Shown here: one piece after another, positions 10,906 through 23,001 of the stretch | How the letters are laid out: each line of letters starts with the position of its first letter | How positions within the stretch are numbered: position 1 is the first letter of the stretch | Origin: Cherax quadricarinatus | Taxonomy: Eukaryota > Arthropoda > Malacostraca > Decapoda > Parastacidae | DNA: 64,000 nucleotides | NCBI RefSeq assembly: GCF_038502225.1 | Contig: NC_091378.1 | Coordinates: 1,660,244-1,724,243 of the forward strand | Direction: 5' to 3' | Translations under genes and position numbers: made by a program | The notes under the pieces: model-generated | Seen by the model: the letters and a program-made list of their open reading frames with translations, nothing else | Databases searched by the model: none | Told to the model about the DNA's origin: nothing

Positions 10906-11870
10906 AGAGAATTGTCTATTAGCGTACGAAATACCACATTTGCATTTCAAGAGATACTTTACAAGATCTACCACACATGACTGGTTCAGTGTACTGGTTA
11001 CATACTAGTCTCAACAATGTATTAATGTTGGTAGAATTACCAACATCGCAAGAATAATTCCTTGCAATACATCCCTCTCGCTTCCCCTTAAAGTGTAAAC
11101 TCCCGTATCTTTCGTCCTCGGTCAGAGACCCTCTTCAGCAGATAAGTGTACATGCCACATGAGGAGACAAACATAATGGATTAACTAAATCACCATACAT
11201 GGTAAAAGTTATATTTATGTGAAATATTTAGGGCAGACTTTAAGATTTAACAAAACCTAAGTTGATAAAATTAGTTAAGAAAATATTAATGCACAATGTC
11301 ACATAATTAAGTTGCTTTAAGATAAGATAATTAAGCACAAAGATTAGATGATACAAATGAACAATGGTAAGTTTCGTTTTTATTATCCTAATAATTTCTC
11401 ACGTTTTATATTACACTGAAATTTTGTTTCTCTTCTACTGTATCTTGTATTAGCCTGAAGAAACCTACTATGCAGGCGAAACATCGCACATGTTTCTTAT
11501 TCATCAACTTGTGCGTATTGTTTATCATCATTAATATGATGTAAGAGCGTATGACAGTGGTGGAGCAGCTGCTAGAGCACTGCTCTAAATCCATGTTCTC
11601 CTGGGTTGTGTAAATGTTGGCGGTCGTGCAAACCAACTTCTTGACACACTTTCAAACATTCTGATGATGTGTGATGTCAGTGCAATGTTCCTTTTCTGTG
11701 CTCCATCACAGTTTTTGTTTGTAATTTCGCTAGCTATTTCTGTCCTCACACTATTTGTTGTGTCCCTGACAGAAGCTTTCTTCTCCAGTTACTGACGAAA
11801 ACAGTTTTAGGGACCTAGTTGCTCAGTAGTTGTTGGTTCACCTGACTGATTAGAAGTGGTGACTGTATTA
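10906..11870. other. AT-rich single-copy sequence with one GGCGAAAC module
   Basis: At 11455-11485, CTGAAGAAACCTACTATGCA is followed by GGCGAAACATCG, a diverged copy of the module described at 35690-35765 and 49020-49256. No open reading frame of convincing composition is present. Confidence 0.5.
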
Positions 11871-11872
11871 AG

Positions 11873-11908
11873 GATACAATACAATACAATACAATACAAT
11901 ACAATACA
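11873..11908. repeat. (ATACA)n pentanucleotide microsatellite
   Basis: About seven copies of ATACA just before the 39-bp array. Confidence 0.9.
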
Positions 11909-11975
11909 CTTTTCTTTTCTGAAGTTTACAAAATTTAGTTTGCAAGTAATAAAATATTAAGTTGAAGATGATGGT

Positions 11976-14900
11976 GAGGGTGTTGGAGAAGGTACTGGAA
12001 GTGTCGGAGGTGCTGGTGGTGTTGGAGAAGGTACTGGAAGTGTCGGAGGTGCTGGTGGTGTTGGAGAAGGTACTGGAAGTGTCGGAGGTGCTGGTGGTGT
12101 TGGAGAAGGTACTGGAAGTGTCGGAGGTGCTGGTGGTGTTGGAGAAGGTACTGGAAGTGTCGGAGGTGCTGGTGGTGTTGGAGAAGGTACTGGAAGTGTC
12201 GGAGGTGCTGGTGGTGTTGGAGAAGGTACTGGAAGTGTCGGAGGTGCTGGTGGTGTTGGAGAAGGTACTGGAAGTGTCGGAGGTGCTGGTGGTGTTGGAG
12301 AAGGTACTGGAAGTGTCGGAGGTGCTGGTGGTGTTGGAGAAAGTACTGGAAGTGTCGGAGGTGCTGGTGGTGTTGGAGAAGGTACTGGAAGTGTCGGAGG
12401 TGCTGGTGGTGTTGGAGAAGGTACTGGAAGTGTTGGAGGTGCTGGTGGTGTTGGAGAAGGTACTGGAAGTGTCGGAGGTGCTGGTGGTGTTGGAGAAGGT
12501 ACTGGAAGTGTCGGAGGTGCTGGTGGTGTTGGAGAAGGTACTGGAAGTGTCGGAGGTGCTGGTGGTGTTGGAGAAGGTACTGGAAGTGTCGGAGGTGCTG
12601 GTGGTGTTGGAGAAGGTACTGGAAGTGTCGGAGGTGCTGGTGGTGTTGGAGAAGGTACTGGAAGTGTCGGAGGTGCTGGTGGTGTTGGAGAAGGTACTGG
12701 AAGTGTCGGAGGTGCTGGTGGTGTTGGAGAAGGTACTGGAAGTGTCGGAGGTGCTGGTGGTGTTGGAGAAGGTACTGGAAGTGTTGGAGGTGCTGGTGGT
12801 GTTGGAGAAGGTATTGGAAGTGTTGGAGGTGCTGGTGGTGTTGGAGAAGGTACTGGAAGTGTCGGAGGTGCTGGTGGTGTTAGAGAAGGTACTGGAAGTG
12901 TCGGAGGTGCTGGTGGTGTTGGAGAAGGTACTGGAAGTGTCGGAGGTGCTGGTGGTGTTGGAGAAGGTACTGGAAGTGTCGGAGGTGCTGGTGGTGTTGG
13001 AGAAGGTACTGGAAGTGTCGGAGGTGCTGGTGGTGTTGGAGAAGGTACTGGAAGTGTTGGAGGTGCTGGTGGTGTTGGAGAAGGTACTGGAAGTGTCGGA
13101 GGTGCTGGTGGTGTTAGAGAAGGTACTGGAAGTGTCGGAGGGGCTGGTGGTGTTGGAGAAGGTACTGGAAGTGTCGGAGGTGCTGGTGGTGTTGGAGAAG
13201 GTACTGGAAGTGTCGGAGGTGCTGGTGGTGTTGGAGAAGGTACTGGAAGTGTCGGAGGTGCTGGTGGTGTTGGAGAAGGTACTGGAAGTGTTGGAGGTGC
13301 TGGTGGTGTTGGAGAAGGTACTGGAAGTGTCGGAGGTGCTGGTGGTGTTGGAGAAGGTACTGGAAGTGTCGGAGGTGCTGGTGGTGTTGGAGAAGGTACT
13401 GGAAGTGTCGGAGGTGCTGGTGGTGTTGGAGAAGGTACTGGAAGTGTCGGAGGTGTTGGTGGTGTTGGAGAAGGTACTGGAACTGTCGGAGGTGCTGGTG
13501 GTGTTGGAGAAGGTACTGGAAGTGTCGGAGGTGCTGGTGGTGTTGGAGAAGGTACTGGAAGTGTTGGAGGTGCTGGTGGTGTTGGAGAAGGTACTGGAAC
13601 TGTCGGAGGTGCTGGTGGTGTTGGAGAAGGTACTGGAAATGTTGGAGGTGCTGGTGGTGTTGGAGAAGGTATTGGAAGTTTTGGAGGTGCTGGTGGTGTT
13701 GGAGAAGGTACTGGAAGTGTCGGAGGTGCTGGTGGTGTTGGAGAAGGTACTGGAAGTGTCGGAGGTGCTGGTGGTGTTGGAGAAGGTACTGGAAGTGTCG
13801 GAGGTGCTGGTGGTGTTGGAGAAGGTACTGGAAGTGTTTTCGGAGGTGCTGGTGGTGTTGGAGAAGGTACTGGAAGTGTCGGAGGTGCTGGTGGTGTTGG
13901 AGAAGGTACTGGAAGTGTCGGAGGTGCTGGTGGTGTTGGAGAAGGTACTGGAAGTGTCGGAGGTGCTGGTGGTGTTGGAGAAGGTACTGGAAGTGTCGGA
14001 GGTGCTGGTGGTGTTGGAGAAGGTACTGGAAGTGTCGGAGGTGCTGGTGGTGTTGGAGAAGGTACTGGAAGTGTCGGAGGTGCTGGTGGTGTTGGAGAAG
14101 GTACTGGAGGTGTCGGAGGTGCTGGTGGTGTTGGAGAAGGTACTGGAAGTGTCGGAGGTGCTGGTGGTGTTGGAGAAGGTACTGGAAGTGTCGGAGGTGC
14201 TGGTGGTGTTGGAGAAGGTACTGGAAGTGTCGGAGGTGCTGGTGGTGTTGGAGAAGGTACTGGAAGTGTCGGAGGTGCTGGTGGTGTTGGAGAAGGTACT
14301 GGAAGTGTCGGAGGTGCTGGTGGTGTTGGAGAAGGTACTGGAAGTGTCGGAGGTGCTGGTGGTGTTGGAGAAGGTACTGGAAGTGTCGGAGGTGCTGGTG
14401 GTGTTGGAGAAGGTACTGGAAGTGTCGGAGGTGCTGGTGGTGTTGAAGAAGGTACTGGAAGTGTCGGAGGTGCTGGTGGTGTTGGAGAAGGTACTGGAAG
14501 TGTCGGAGGTGCTGGTGGTGTTGGAGAAGGTACTGGAAGTGTCGGAGGTGCTGGTGGTGTTGGAGAAGGTACTGGAAGTGTCGGAGGTGCTGGTGGTGTT
14601 GGAGAAGGTACTGGAAGTGTCGGAGGTGCTGGTGGTGTTGGAGAAGGTACTGGAAGTGTCGGAGGTGCTGGTGGTGTTGGAGAAGGTACTGGAAGTGTCG
14701 GAGGTGCTGGTGGTGTTGGAGAAGGTACTGGAAGTGTCGGAGGTGCTGGTGGTGTTGGAGAAGGTACTGGAAGTGTCGGAGGTGCTGGTGGTGTTGGAGA
14801 AGGTACTGGAAGTGTCGGAGGTGCTGGTGGTGTTGGAGAAGGTACTGGAAGTGTCGGAGGTGCTGGTGGTGTTGGAGAAGGTACTGGAAGTGTCGGAGGT

Positions 14901-17900
14901 GCTGGTGGTGTTGGAGAAGGTACTGGAGGTGTCGGAGGTGCTGGTGGTGTTGGAGAAGGTACTGGAAGTGTCGGAGGTGCTGGTGGTGTTGGAGAAGGTA
15001 CTGGAAGTGTCGGAGGTGCTGGTGGTGTTGGAGAAGGTACTGGAAGTGTCGGAGGTGCTGGTGGTGTTGGAGAAGGTACTGGAAGTGTCGGAGGTGCTGG
15101 TGGTGTTGGAGAAGGTACTGGAAGTGTTGGAGGTGCTGGTGGTGTTGGAGAAGGTACTGGAAGTGTCGGACGTGCTGGTGGTGTTGGAGAAGGTACTGGA
15201 AGTGTTGGAGGTGCTGGTGGTGTTGGAGAAGGTACTGGAAGTGTCGGAGGTGCTGGTGGTGTTGGAGAAGGTACTGGAAGTGTCGGAGGTGCTGGTGGTG
15301 TTGGAGAAGGTACTGGAAGTGTTGGAGGTGCTGGTGGTGTTGGAGAAGGTACTGGAAGTGTCGGAGGTGCTGGTGGTGTTGGAGAAGGTACTGGAAGTGT
15401 CGGAGGTGCTGGTGGTGTTGGAGAAGGTACTGGAAGTGTTGGAGGTGCTGGTGGTGTTGGAGAAGGTACTGGAAGTGTCGGAGGTGCTGGTGGTGTTGAG
15501 AGGAAGTGTCGGACTGGTAAGTGTCGGAGGTGCTGGTGGTGTTGGAGAAGGTACTGGAAGTGTCGGAGGTGCTGGTGGTGTTGGAGAAGGTACTGGAGGT
15601 GTCGGAGGTGCTGGTGGTGTTGAAGAAGGTACTGGAAGTGTCGGAGGTGCTGGTGGTGTTGGAGAAGGTACTGGAGGTGTCGGAGGTGCTGGTGGTGTTG
15701 GAGAAGGTACTGGAGGTGTCGGAGGTGCTGGTGGTGTTGAAGAAGGTACTGGAAGTGTCGGAGGTGCTGGTGGTGTTGGAGAAGGTACTGGAGGTGTCGG
15801 AGGTGCTGGTGGTGTTGAAGAAGGTACTGGAAGTGTCGGAGGTGCTGGTGGTGTTGGAGAAGGTACTGGAGGTGTCGGAGGTGCTGGTGGTGTTGGAGAA
15901 GGTACTGGAGGTGTCGGAGGTGCTGGTGGTGTTGAAGAAGGTACTGGAAGTGTCGGAGGTGCTGGTGGTGTTGGAGAAGGTACTGGAGGTGTCGGAGGTG
16001 CTGGTGGTGTTGAAGAAGGTACTGGAAGTGTCGGAGGTGCTGGTGGTGTTGGAGAAGGTACTGGAAGTGTCGGAGGTGCTGGTGGTGTTGGAGAAGGTAC
16101 TGGAAGTGTCGGAGGTGCTGGTGGTGTTGGAGAAGGTACTGGAAGTGTCGGAGGTGCTGGTGGTGTTGGAGAAGGTACTGGAAGTGTCGGAGGTGCTGGT
16201 GTTGGAGAAGGTACTGGAAGTGTCGGAGGTGCTGGTGGTGTTGGAGAAGGTACTGGAAGTGTCGGAGGTGCTGGTGGTGTTGGAGAAGGTACTGGAAGTG
16301 TCGGAGGTGCTGGTGGTGTTGGAGAAGGTACTGGAAGTGTCGGAGGTGCTGGTGGTGTTGGAGAAGGTACTGGAAGTGTCGGAGGTGCTGGTGGTGTTGG
16401 AGAAGGTACTGGAAGTGTCGGAGGTGCTGGTGGTGTTGGAGAAGGTACTGGAAGTGTTGGAGGTGCTGGTGGTGTTGGAGAAGGTACTGGGAGTGTCGGA
16501 GGTGCTGGTGGTGTTGGAGAAGGTACTGGAAGTGTCGGAGGTGCTGGTGGTGTTGGAGAAGGTACTGGGAGTGTCGGAGGTGTTGGTGGTGTTGGAGAAG
16601 GTACTGGAAGTGTCGGAGGTGCTGGTGGTGTTGGAGAAGGTACTGGAAGTGTCGGAGGTGTTGGTGGTGTTGGAGAAGGTACTGGAAGTGTCGGAGGTGC
16701 TGGTGGTGTTGGAGAAGGTACTGGGAGTGTCGGAGGTGCTGGTGGTGTTGGAGAAGGTACTGGAAGTGTTGGAGGTGCTGGTGGTGTTGGAGAAGGTACT
16801 GGAAGTGTTGGAGGTGCTGGTGGTGTTGGAGAAGGTACTGGAAGTGTCGGAGGTGCTGGTGGTGTTGGAGAAGGTACTGGAAGTGTCGGAGGTGCTGGTG
16901 GTGTTGGAGAAGGTACTGGAAGTGTCGGAGGTGCTGGTGGTGTTGGAGAAGGTACTGGAAGTGTCGGAGGTGCTGGTGGTGTTGGAGAAGGTACTGGAAG
17001 TGTCGGAGGTGCTGGTGGTGTTGGAGAAGGTACTGGAAGTGTTGGAGGTGCTGGTGGTGTTGGAGAAGGTACTGGAAGTGTCGGAGTTGCTGGTGGTGTT
17101 GGAGAAGGTACTGGAAGTGTTGGAGGTGATGGTGGTGTTGGAGAAGGTACTGGAAGTGTTGGAGGTGCTGGTGGTGTTGGAGAAGGTACTGGAAGTGTTG
17201 GAGGTGCTGGTGGTGTTGGAGAAGGTACTGGAAGTGTCGGAGGTGCTGATGGTGTTGGAGAAGGTACTGGGAGTGTCGGAGGTGCTGATGGTGTTGGAGA
17301 AGGTACTGGGAGTGTCGGAGGTGTTGGAGAAGGTACTGGAGGTGTCGGAGGTGCTGGTGGTGTTGGAGAAGGTACTGGAAGTGTCGGAGGTGCTGGTGGT
17401 GTTGGAGAAGGTACTGGAAGTGTCGGAGGTGCTGGTGGTGTTGGAGAAGGTACTGGAAGTGTCGGAGGTGCTGGTGGTGTTGGAGAAGGTACTGGAGGTG
17501 TCGGAGGTGCTGGTGGTGTTGGAGAAGGTACTGGAAGTGTCGGAGGTGCTGGTGGTGTTGGAGAAGGTACTGGAAGTGTCGGAGGTGCTGGTGGTGTTGG
17601 AGAAGGTACTGGAAGTGTCGGAGGTGCTGGTGGTGTTGGAGAAGGTACTGAAGGTGTCGGAGGTGCTGGTGGTGTTGGAGAAGGTACTGGGAGTGTCGGA
17701 GGTGCTGGTGGTGTTGAAGAAGGTACTGGAAGTGTCGGAGGTGCTGGTGGTGTTGAAGAAGGTACTGGAAGTGTCGGAGATGTTGGTGGTGTTGGAGAAG
17801 GTACTGGAGGTGTCGGAGGTGCTGGTGGTGTTGAAGAAGGTACTGGAAGTGTCGGAGGTGCTGGTGGTGTTGGAGAAGGTACTGGAGGTGTCGGAGGTAC

Positions 17901-19160
17901 TGGAGGTGTCGGAGGTGCTGGTGGTGTTGGAGAAGGAGGTGTCTGCTGGTGGTGTTGGAGAAGGTACTGGAAGTGTCGGAGGTGCTGGTGGTGTTGGAGA
18001 AGGTACTGGAAGTGTCGGAGGTGCTGGTGGTGTTGGAGAAGGTACTGGAAGTGTCGGAGGTGCTGGTGGTGTTGGAGAAGGTACTGGAAGTGTCGGAGGT
18101 GCTGGTGGTGTTGGAGAAGGTACTGGAAGTGTCGGAGGTGCTGGTGGTGTTGGAGAAGGTACTGGAAGTGTCGGAGGTGCTGGTGGTGTTGGAGAAGGTA
18201 CTGGAAGTGTCGGAGGTGCTGGTGGTGTTGGAGAAGGTACTGGAAGTGTCGGAGGTGCTGGTGGTGTTGGAGAAAGTACTGGAAGTGTCGGAGGTGCTGG
18301 TGGTGTTGGAGAAGGTACTGGAGGTGTCGGAGGTGCTGGTGGTGTTGGAGAAGGTACTGGAAGTGTCGGAGGTGCTGGTGGTGTTGGAGAAGGTACTGGA
18401 GGTGTCGGAGGTGCTGGTGGTGTTGGAGAAGGTACTGGAAGTGTCGGAGGTGCTGGTGGTGTTGGAGAAGGTACTGGAAGTGTCGGAGGTGCTGGTGGTG
18501 TTGGAGAAGGTACTGGAAGTGTCGGAGGTGCTGGTGGTGTTGGAGAAGGTACTGGAGGTGTCGGAGGTGCTGGTGGTGTTGGAGAAGGTACTGGAAGTGT
18601 CGGAGGTGCTGGTGGTGTTGGAGAAGGTACTGGAAGTGTCGGAGGTGCTGGTGGTGTTGGAGAAGGTACTGGAAGTGTCGGAGGTGCTGGTGGTGTTGGA
18701 GAAGGTACTGGAAGTGTCGGAGGTGCTGGTGGTGTTGGAGAAGGTACTGGAAGTGTCGGAGGTGCTGGTGGTGTGGGAGAAGGTACTGGGAGTGTCGGAG
18801 GTGCTGGTGGTGTTGGAGAAGGTACTGGAAGTGTCGGAGGTGCTGGTGGTGTTGGAGAAGGTACTGGAGGTGTCGGAGGTGCTGGTGGTGTTGGAGAAGG
18901 TACTGGAAGTGTCGGAGGTGCTGGTGGTGTTGGAGAAGGTACTGGAAGTGTCGGAGGTGCTGGTGGTGTTGGAGAAGGTACTGGAAGTGTCGGAGGTGCT
19001 GGTGGTGTGGGAGAAGGTACTGGGAGTGTCGGAGGTGCTGGTGGTGTTGGAGAAGGTACTGGAAGTGTCGGAGGTGCTGGTGGTGTTGGAGAAGGTACTG
19101 GAGGTGTCGGAGGTGCTGGTGGTGTTGGAGAAGGTACTGGAAGTGTCGGAGGTGGTGGAT
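11976..19160. repeat. 39-bp G-rich minisatellite, about 184 units
   Basis: Unit: GGAGAAGGTACTGGAAGTGT then CGGAGGTGCTGGTGGTGTT. I count 19 G and 3 C in the plus-strand unit, so the array is a 7.2-kb block of extreme GC skew. Common variants are TGTTGG for TGTCGG, GGAGGTGTC for GGAAGTGTC, GTTGAAGAAGG, and TACTGGGAG. It is interrupted at about 15495-15525 and 17880-17945 by irregular pieces that change the phase. Plus frames give Gly-rich or Val/Leu/Glu-rich repeats, and minus frames give Pro-rich, Ser/Thr-rich or His/Gln-rich repeats. Because all six are open and each long frame switches repertoire at the interruptions, no protein is being conserved. Confidence 0.95.
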
Positions 19161-19845
19161 GCGAAGTTGATAGCCATTAGTGATGGTAATGGTGATAATG
19201 TTGTAGATGATGTGGGTGTAGGAAGGAGAGGGAAGGGCGGGCGGTAGTAACGACCCTGAGGCTGCAACACTAACATTCACACACGTCCCAGCCAGGATAC
19301 TGGGCGTCTTATACACGTGCCCACCACCTCCGACGCCCACTACCATGACTTTCTCCCAAAGTTATCATTATAATAACACCAGGTACACCACAACCTTGGG
19401 AGTCAACCTTACACGCCTAACCTAACACCTTTCCCTTCCCTTATGACCGCAAGAAGTTAACCTAGCACCCTTCCCTCCCCACATATTTTCCCCTTCCCCC
19501 ACACTTACCCCTTCCCCACGGCCTAGGGATCAACATTTTTCTTGGCGTAGTTGACCTTGACGTTCCCACGTCAAGGTCAACTAGACTAAGCATCATCAAT
19601 ATTAACGATGTGTCTTCTTCGTCCCTTCGTAGCTCACTGATCCAGTGTTCGGATCACAGTCTCAAGCTCCAAAGTTCTACTTCAGAATCAAGTTTATTCC
19701 CACATGATACATTGCTGATACAGGAATGGGTTAATAAGTGAATGCATACAGAAAACCCATGGTTATGCCGAGTATTTCGGGCAAGTTTAAACATAAGACT
19801 ACAAGGGCAATAAACATTACAAGTATAATGAATTATACACTTGTG
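19161..19845. other. Single-copy sequence with a perfect 16-bp-arm hairpin
   Basis: Flanks of the 39-bp array share GAAGTTGA and GATGGT motifs. TAGTTGACCTTGACGT (19548-19563) and ACGTCAAGGTCAACTA (19568-19583) are perfect inverted arms around TCCC. No gene seen. Confidence 0.6.
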
Positions 19846-19847
19846 TA

Positions 19848-19900
19848 GCAATAATAATATTCTTTATTTCTACAAGTACATGTACAAGGTATAAACTTGG
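19848..19900 (-). mobile_element. SINE/LINE tail fragment
   Basis: AATAATAATATTCTTTATTT followed by CTACAAGTACATGTAC is the inverse of the tail seen at 29017-29060 (AATAATCTTTATTTCTACAA). On the minus strand it would read as a body ending in AATAAAGAATATTATT, that is an AATAAA-bearing 3' end with an ATT tail. Confidence 0.5.
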
Positions 19901-20094
19901 TCTAAGTGTATCTAATTCGTCATCTGGCGGTTCTCGGAACCATTTATCTACATTACATGTAGGTTTTAGGGAGTTTCTATGGGTGGTAGTCAAAGATTAC
20001 AGAGGCAGATAATGGGTCTAAGAACTGGGCTGCAAAGTTTTGATAGTTAAACAAGTTACATTTGTAATGAACTGAGTCGAGGGCGAGACGTCTG

Positions 20095-20315
20095 GCCAAG
20101 TCTTGTTACACCTGCTGCTACTGTTCACCTGGCAGTATATAGGTATCAGAGTCAACTGTTGTGGGTGAGTCTTGTTACAGCTGCTGCTACTGTTCGCCTA
20201 GCAGTACGCAGGTATCAGAGTCAACTGTTATGGGTCGCAGTCACACAGCTGTTGCTGCTGTTTACCTAGCAGTATATAGGTATCTTAAGAGTCAACTGTT
20301 GTGGGTCACAATGTG
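20095..20315. repeat. Three tandem copies of a ~65-bp unit
   Basis: Each copy carries CTACTGTTCACCTGGCAGTA or a variant, TAGGTATC, and AGAGTCAACTGTTGTGGGT. The same CACCTA(T/G)CAGTA...TAGGTA...GTCGACTG order is inside the SINE at 47975-48245 (about 48088-48125), so this looks like a SINE segment that became tandem. Confidence 0.65.
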
Positions 20316-20464
20316 GGCAACAGAAGCGAAATCCCTCGACGTTAATACATCACACTGCTTGGCTCTATTAACGGTATCCTGGGTTAATAAGACTACACGG
20401 TAAATAATCCGAAGATTGTAGTCATCCTTTTCTTCTTCATTATTTTCCTCTTCTTTGTTCTGTT

Positions 20465-20585
20465 TTCTTCTGATCAGCCTGGTGACCAGGTCCTGATCCA
20501 GCGGGAGGCCTGGTCGAGGACAGGGCCGCGCGGGGGCGTCGATCCCCGCAACACCCTCCAGGTGTCGTGGGGTTCGTTGATGGAT
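20465..20585 (+). mobile_element. 3' end fragment of non-LTR family 2
   Basis: GGGAGGCCTGGTCGAGGACA, GCGGGGGCGTCGATCCCCG and ACACCCTCCAGGT match the same order of blocks at 25890-25975 and, inverted, at 26840-26920 and 34960-35010. The plus orientation follows from the copy at 24343-24545, where the block follows the RT C-terminal codons. Confidence 0.6.
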
Positions 20586-21310
20586 TTGGAGTAATAACAC
20601 AAACGTAGGATGTCTTGGTAACGTGTATTAAGATGGTGAATAAGAGGACAACACTCATAGCCTTCGCCTGTCCTGTCTACTCTGCTAAAGTCCTGCCTTG
20701 AGCTGGGCTGCCCAGTGCCCGAAGGGCATTCAAAAAGCTCGTGACATCATGCTAGGTCAGCAGTGAGTCATATAACGGTCAGTGATTCACGCAGGGAGGC
20801 GACTGGTATGAGTACACAGTAGTACACAGTACTGACACAGGTACGACACCTTGATATTGTTCATAATTCGATAAAATGCTAAATGCGTGTAATTATGAGT
20901 GAGGCAGTGTATGTCAAAGCTTGTGTGCCACATAATTCTACACAGTGTTATATATCTCTTAACATCCTTGATGCTGCCACATCTTTAAATACAATTTTTC
21001 ATCGAGTTAGCATCAACATATTTGGTTCTCGGTGTCTGCAGAAACTCGCGTCCACCACCTTTTAAATTCTGTTCCGCCAGGCGTAAAACTGTCAACAATA
21101 CGCATTTAATTTTTTTTATTTTTTTGCGTATAAAGTGTTGAACGCATCATCCACAACAACCCTGGGGAAACACACAGTCTGTTTCACCTTCCTGTACCTG
21201 TGTTACAGAATGCTGTATCATTGTATGTAATTTGCGAGTCCCCAACAGTGAGTGTGCTTTCTTGAAGAGATCGTTCTACGTGTCAGCATTTTCCATTCCT
21301 TAACCATTCT
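20586..21310. other. AT-rich single-copy sequence, nothing recognised
   Basis: A 60-codon open frame at 20883-21065 has no features that support translation. Confidence 0.5.
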
Positions 21311-21324
21311 TACCATTCATACTG

Positions 21325-21995
21325 CCATAGGTGTGTGTGATGATGGAAGACCCTAGAAAGGGTGACACATAGGTCATCATAGGTGTGTGTGTTGATGGAA
21401 GACCCTAGCAAGGTTGACACATGGGTTATCACAGGTGCATGTGTAGTAGGAGACCCTGGCAAGGTTGACACATGGGTTATCATAGGTGTGTGTGTGTGTT
21501 AATGGAAGACCCTAGCAAGGGGTGACACATGGGTCATCACAGGTGCATGCGTAGTAGGAGACCCTGGCAAGGTTGACACATGGGTTATCACAGGTGCATG
21601 TGTAGTAGGAGACCCTGGCAAGGTTGACACATGGGTTATCATAGGTGTGTGTATTAATGGAAGACCCTAGCAAGGGGTGACACATGGGTCATCACAGGTG
21701 CATGTGTAGTAGGAGACCCTGGCAAGGTTGACACATGGGTTATCACAGGTGCATGTGTAGTAGGAAACCCTGGCAAGGTTGACACATGGGTTATCACAGG
21801 TGCATGTGTAGTAGGAGACCCTGGCAAGGTTGACACATGGGTTATCATAGATGTGTGTGTTAATGGAAGACCCTAGCAAGGGGTGACACATGGGTCATCA
21901 CAGGTGCATGTGTAGTAGGAGACCCTGGCAAGGTTGACACATGGGTTATCATAGGTGTATGTGTAGTGAGGGACCCTGGCAAGGGTGATACATGG
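21325..21995. repeat. 51-bp minisatellite, about 13 units
   Basis: Units carry GACCCTGGCAAGGTTGACAC, ATGGGTTATCA and AGGTG(C/T)(A/G)TGTGTAGTAG. Two subtypes alternate: a GTAGTAGGA type and a GTGTTAATGGAAGACCCTAG type. 51 is 17 codons, which explains the short open frames. Confidence 0.92.
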
Positions 21996-22254
21996 ATTAT
22001 CGTTGTGTGGAGGCGCCACCCAGACGCTAACTCAGGGACACCCACGCCCCCACAGTCACACCCAGCCACACCCTCTACCCCCCACACACTCACCCTACAC
22101 CAGGTGTGTGACGCCTAATCACATACACAATACCAGAGAAATAATGCCAATGGTGACATTACTCAAATTTCTTGTGATTCCAAATCGAAAATATTGCACA
22201 GCCCATGCCTACCAAGACCCAGTAGGCCTACAGGATATATATATCAGGGGTGGA

Positions 22255-22405
22255 AAATGGACCAAGGTTAGGTTAGGTAAGATTTGTCAAGAAACGTGAC
22301 AAGTTTTACCTGACGCGGGTCTTCACAGCTGGAGCTTTTAGTCGTCTGATCGAGGTCTTCCGCTGGCTTACCCCTCCAACCCTTTACAAATTATTGTTAT
22401 GATTA
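22255..22405 (-). mobile_element. Interspersed repeat R2 with a TTAGGT-like end
   Basis: Order on plus: AAGGTTAGGTTAGGTAAG, then CCTGACGCGGGTCTTCA, GCTGGAGCTTTTAGTCGTC, GGTCTTCCGCTGGCTTACC. The inverse of this order is at 24596-24756 and 49355-49490, with partial copies at 47698-47757 and 57290-57390. Confidence 0.7.
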
Positions 22406-22414
22406 AAATTATTT

Positions 22415-22480
22415 TTCTCTCATTGACCAAGTCGGACTGAAAGTCGTCAGCTTCTTTCTTCTATGTGCGGGTTATTTGTG
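22415..22480 (+). repeat. Single arm of the GTCGGAC...GAAA module
   Basis: ACCAAGTCGGACTGAAAGTC, then TTCTTTCTTCTATGTGCGGG and TTATTTGTGTA, parallels the right arm of the inverted pair at 10838-10905. Confidence 0.6.
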
Positions 22481-22689
22481 TATTGTACATGGGCAAAGAT
22501 CGTTTAATTTCACATTAAATCAAACATTTAAACTTCCAGGAATGCCTCAGACAATCTGAACTTGACTCTCTGGAACACAAATACCTAATAACACACCTGG
22601 AAGTTACGGGAGATTCAGACCCAACTCTACACACTGACACAGCTTACTGTAGAGAACCAGGAGGAAGTGTGCAAGTCAGACCCAGTTGT

Positions 22690-22765
22690 AAGGCAGATTA
22701 ACTAGGCTGTGATGGCTGTGAGCAAGCAGGACGCCAACGCCAACAGCCTGCTTGAACAGGCACTC
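22690..22765 (+). mobile_element. Possible 3' fragment of non-LTR family 2
   Basis: GACGCCAACGCCAACAGCCT followed by GCTTGAACAGGCACT resembles the inverse of the 35000-35050 sequence (GGCACTAACAGCTTGATCGA). Weak and short. Confidence 0.3.
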
Positions 22766-22967
22766 GACAAGGAAGTTGAGCCAAAAACTGGATAAAAGCC
22801 CTCGAAATCAGTCACAGGTATTCCCAGGCGATACATGACCTCTACTAGTTAAACGACGCTTACAAGTGAAAATAATAATAACTGGTGTATATTATAGATG
22901 AGTATACACACACACGTATAAGGACTCAGGGACACTTCCGGGTATCCTTGAAAAAACACAAGGCTGA

Positions 22968-22970
<3 letters not shown>

Positions 22971-23001
<31 letters not shown>

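Noticed and set aside
11868..19346. A 2492-codon minus-strand frame and 2402-codon plus-strand frame (Pro-rich, Gly-rich, silk- or mucin-like)
   Set aside because: The 39-bp unit has no stop in any frame, so all six frames are open. The protein type changes at each indel, and no splice sites or unique domains support a gene.
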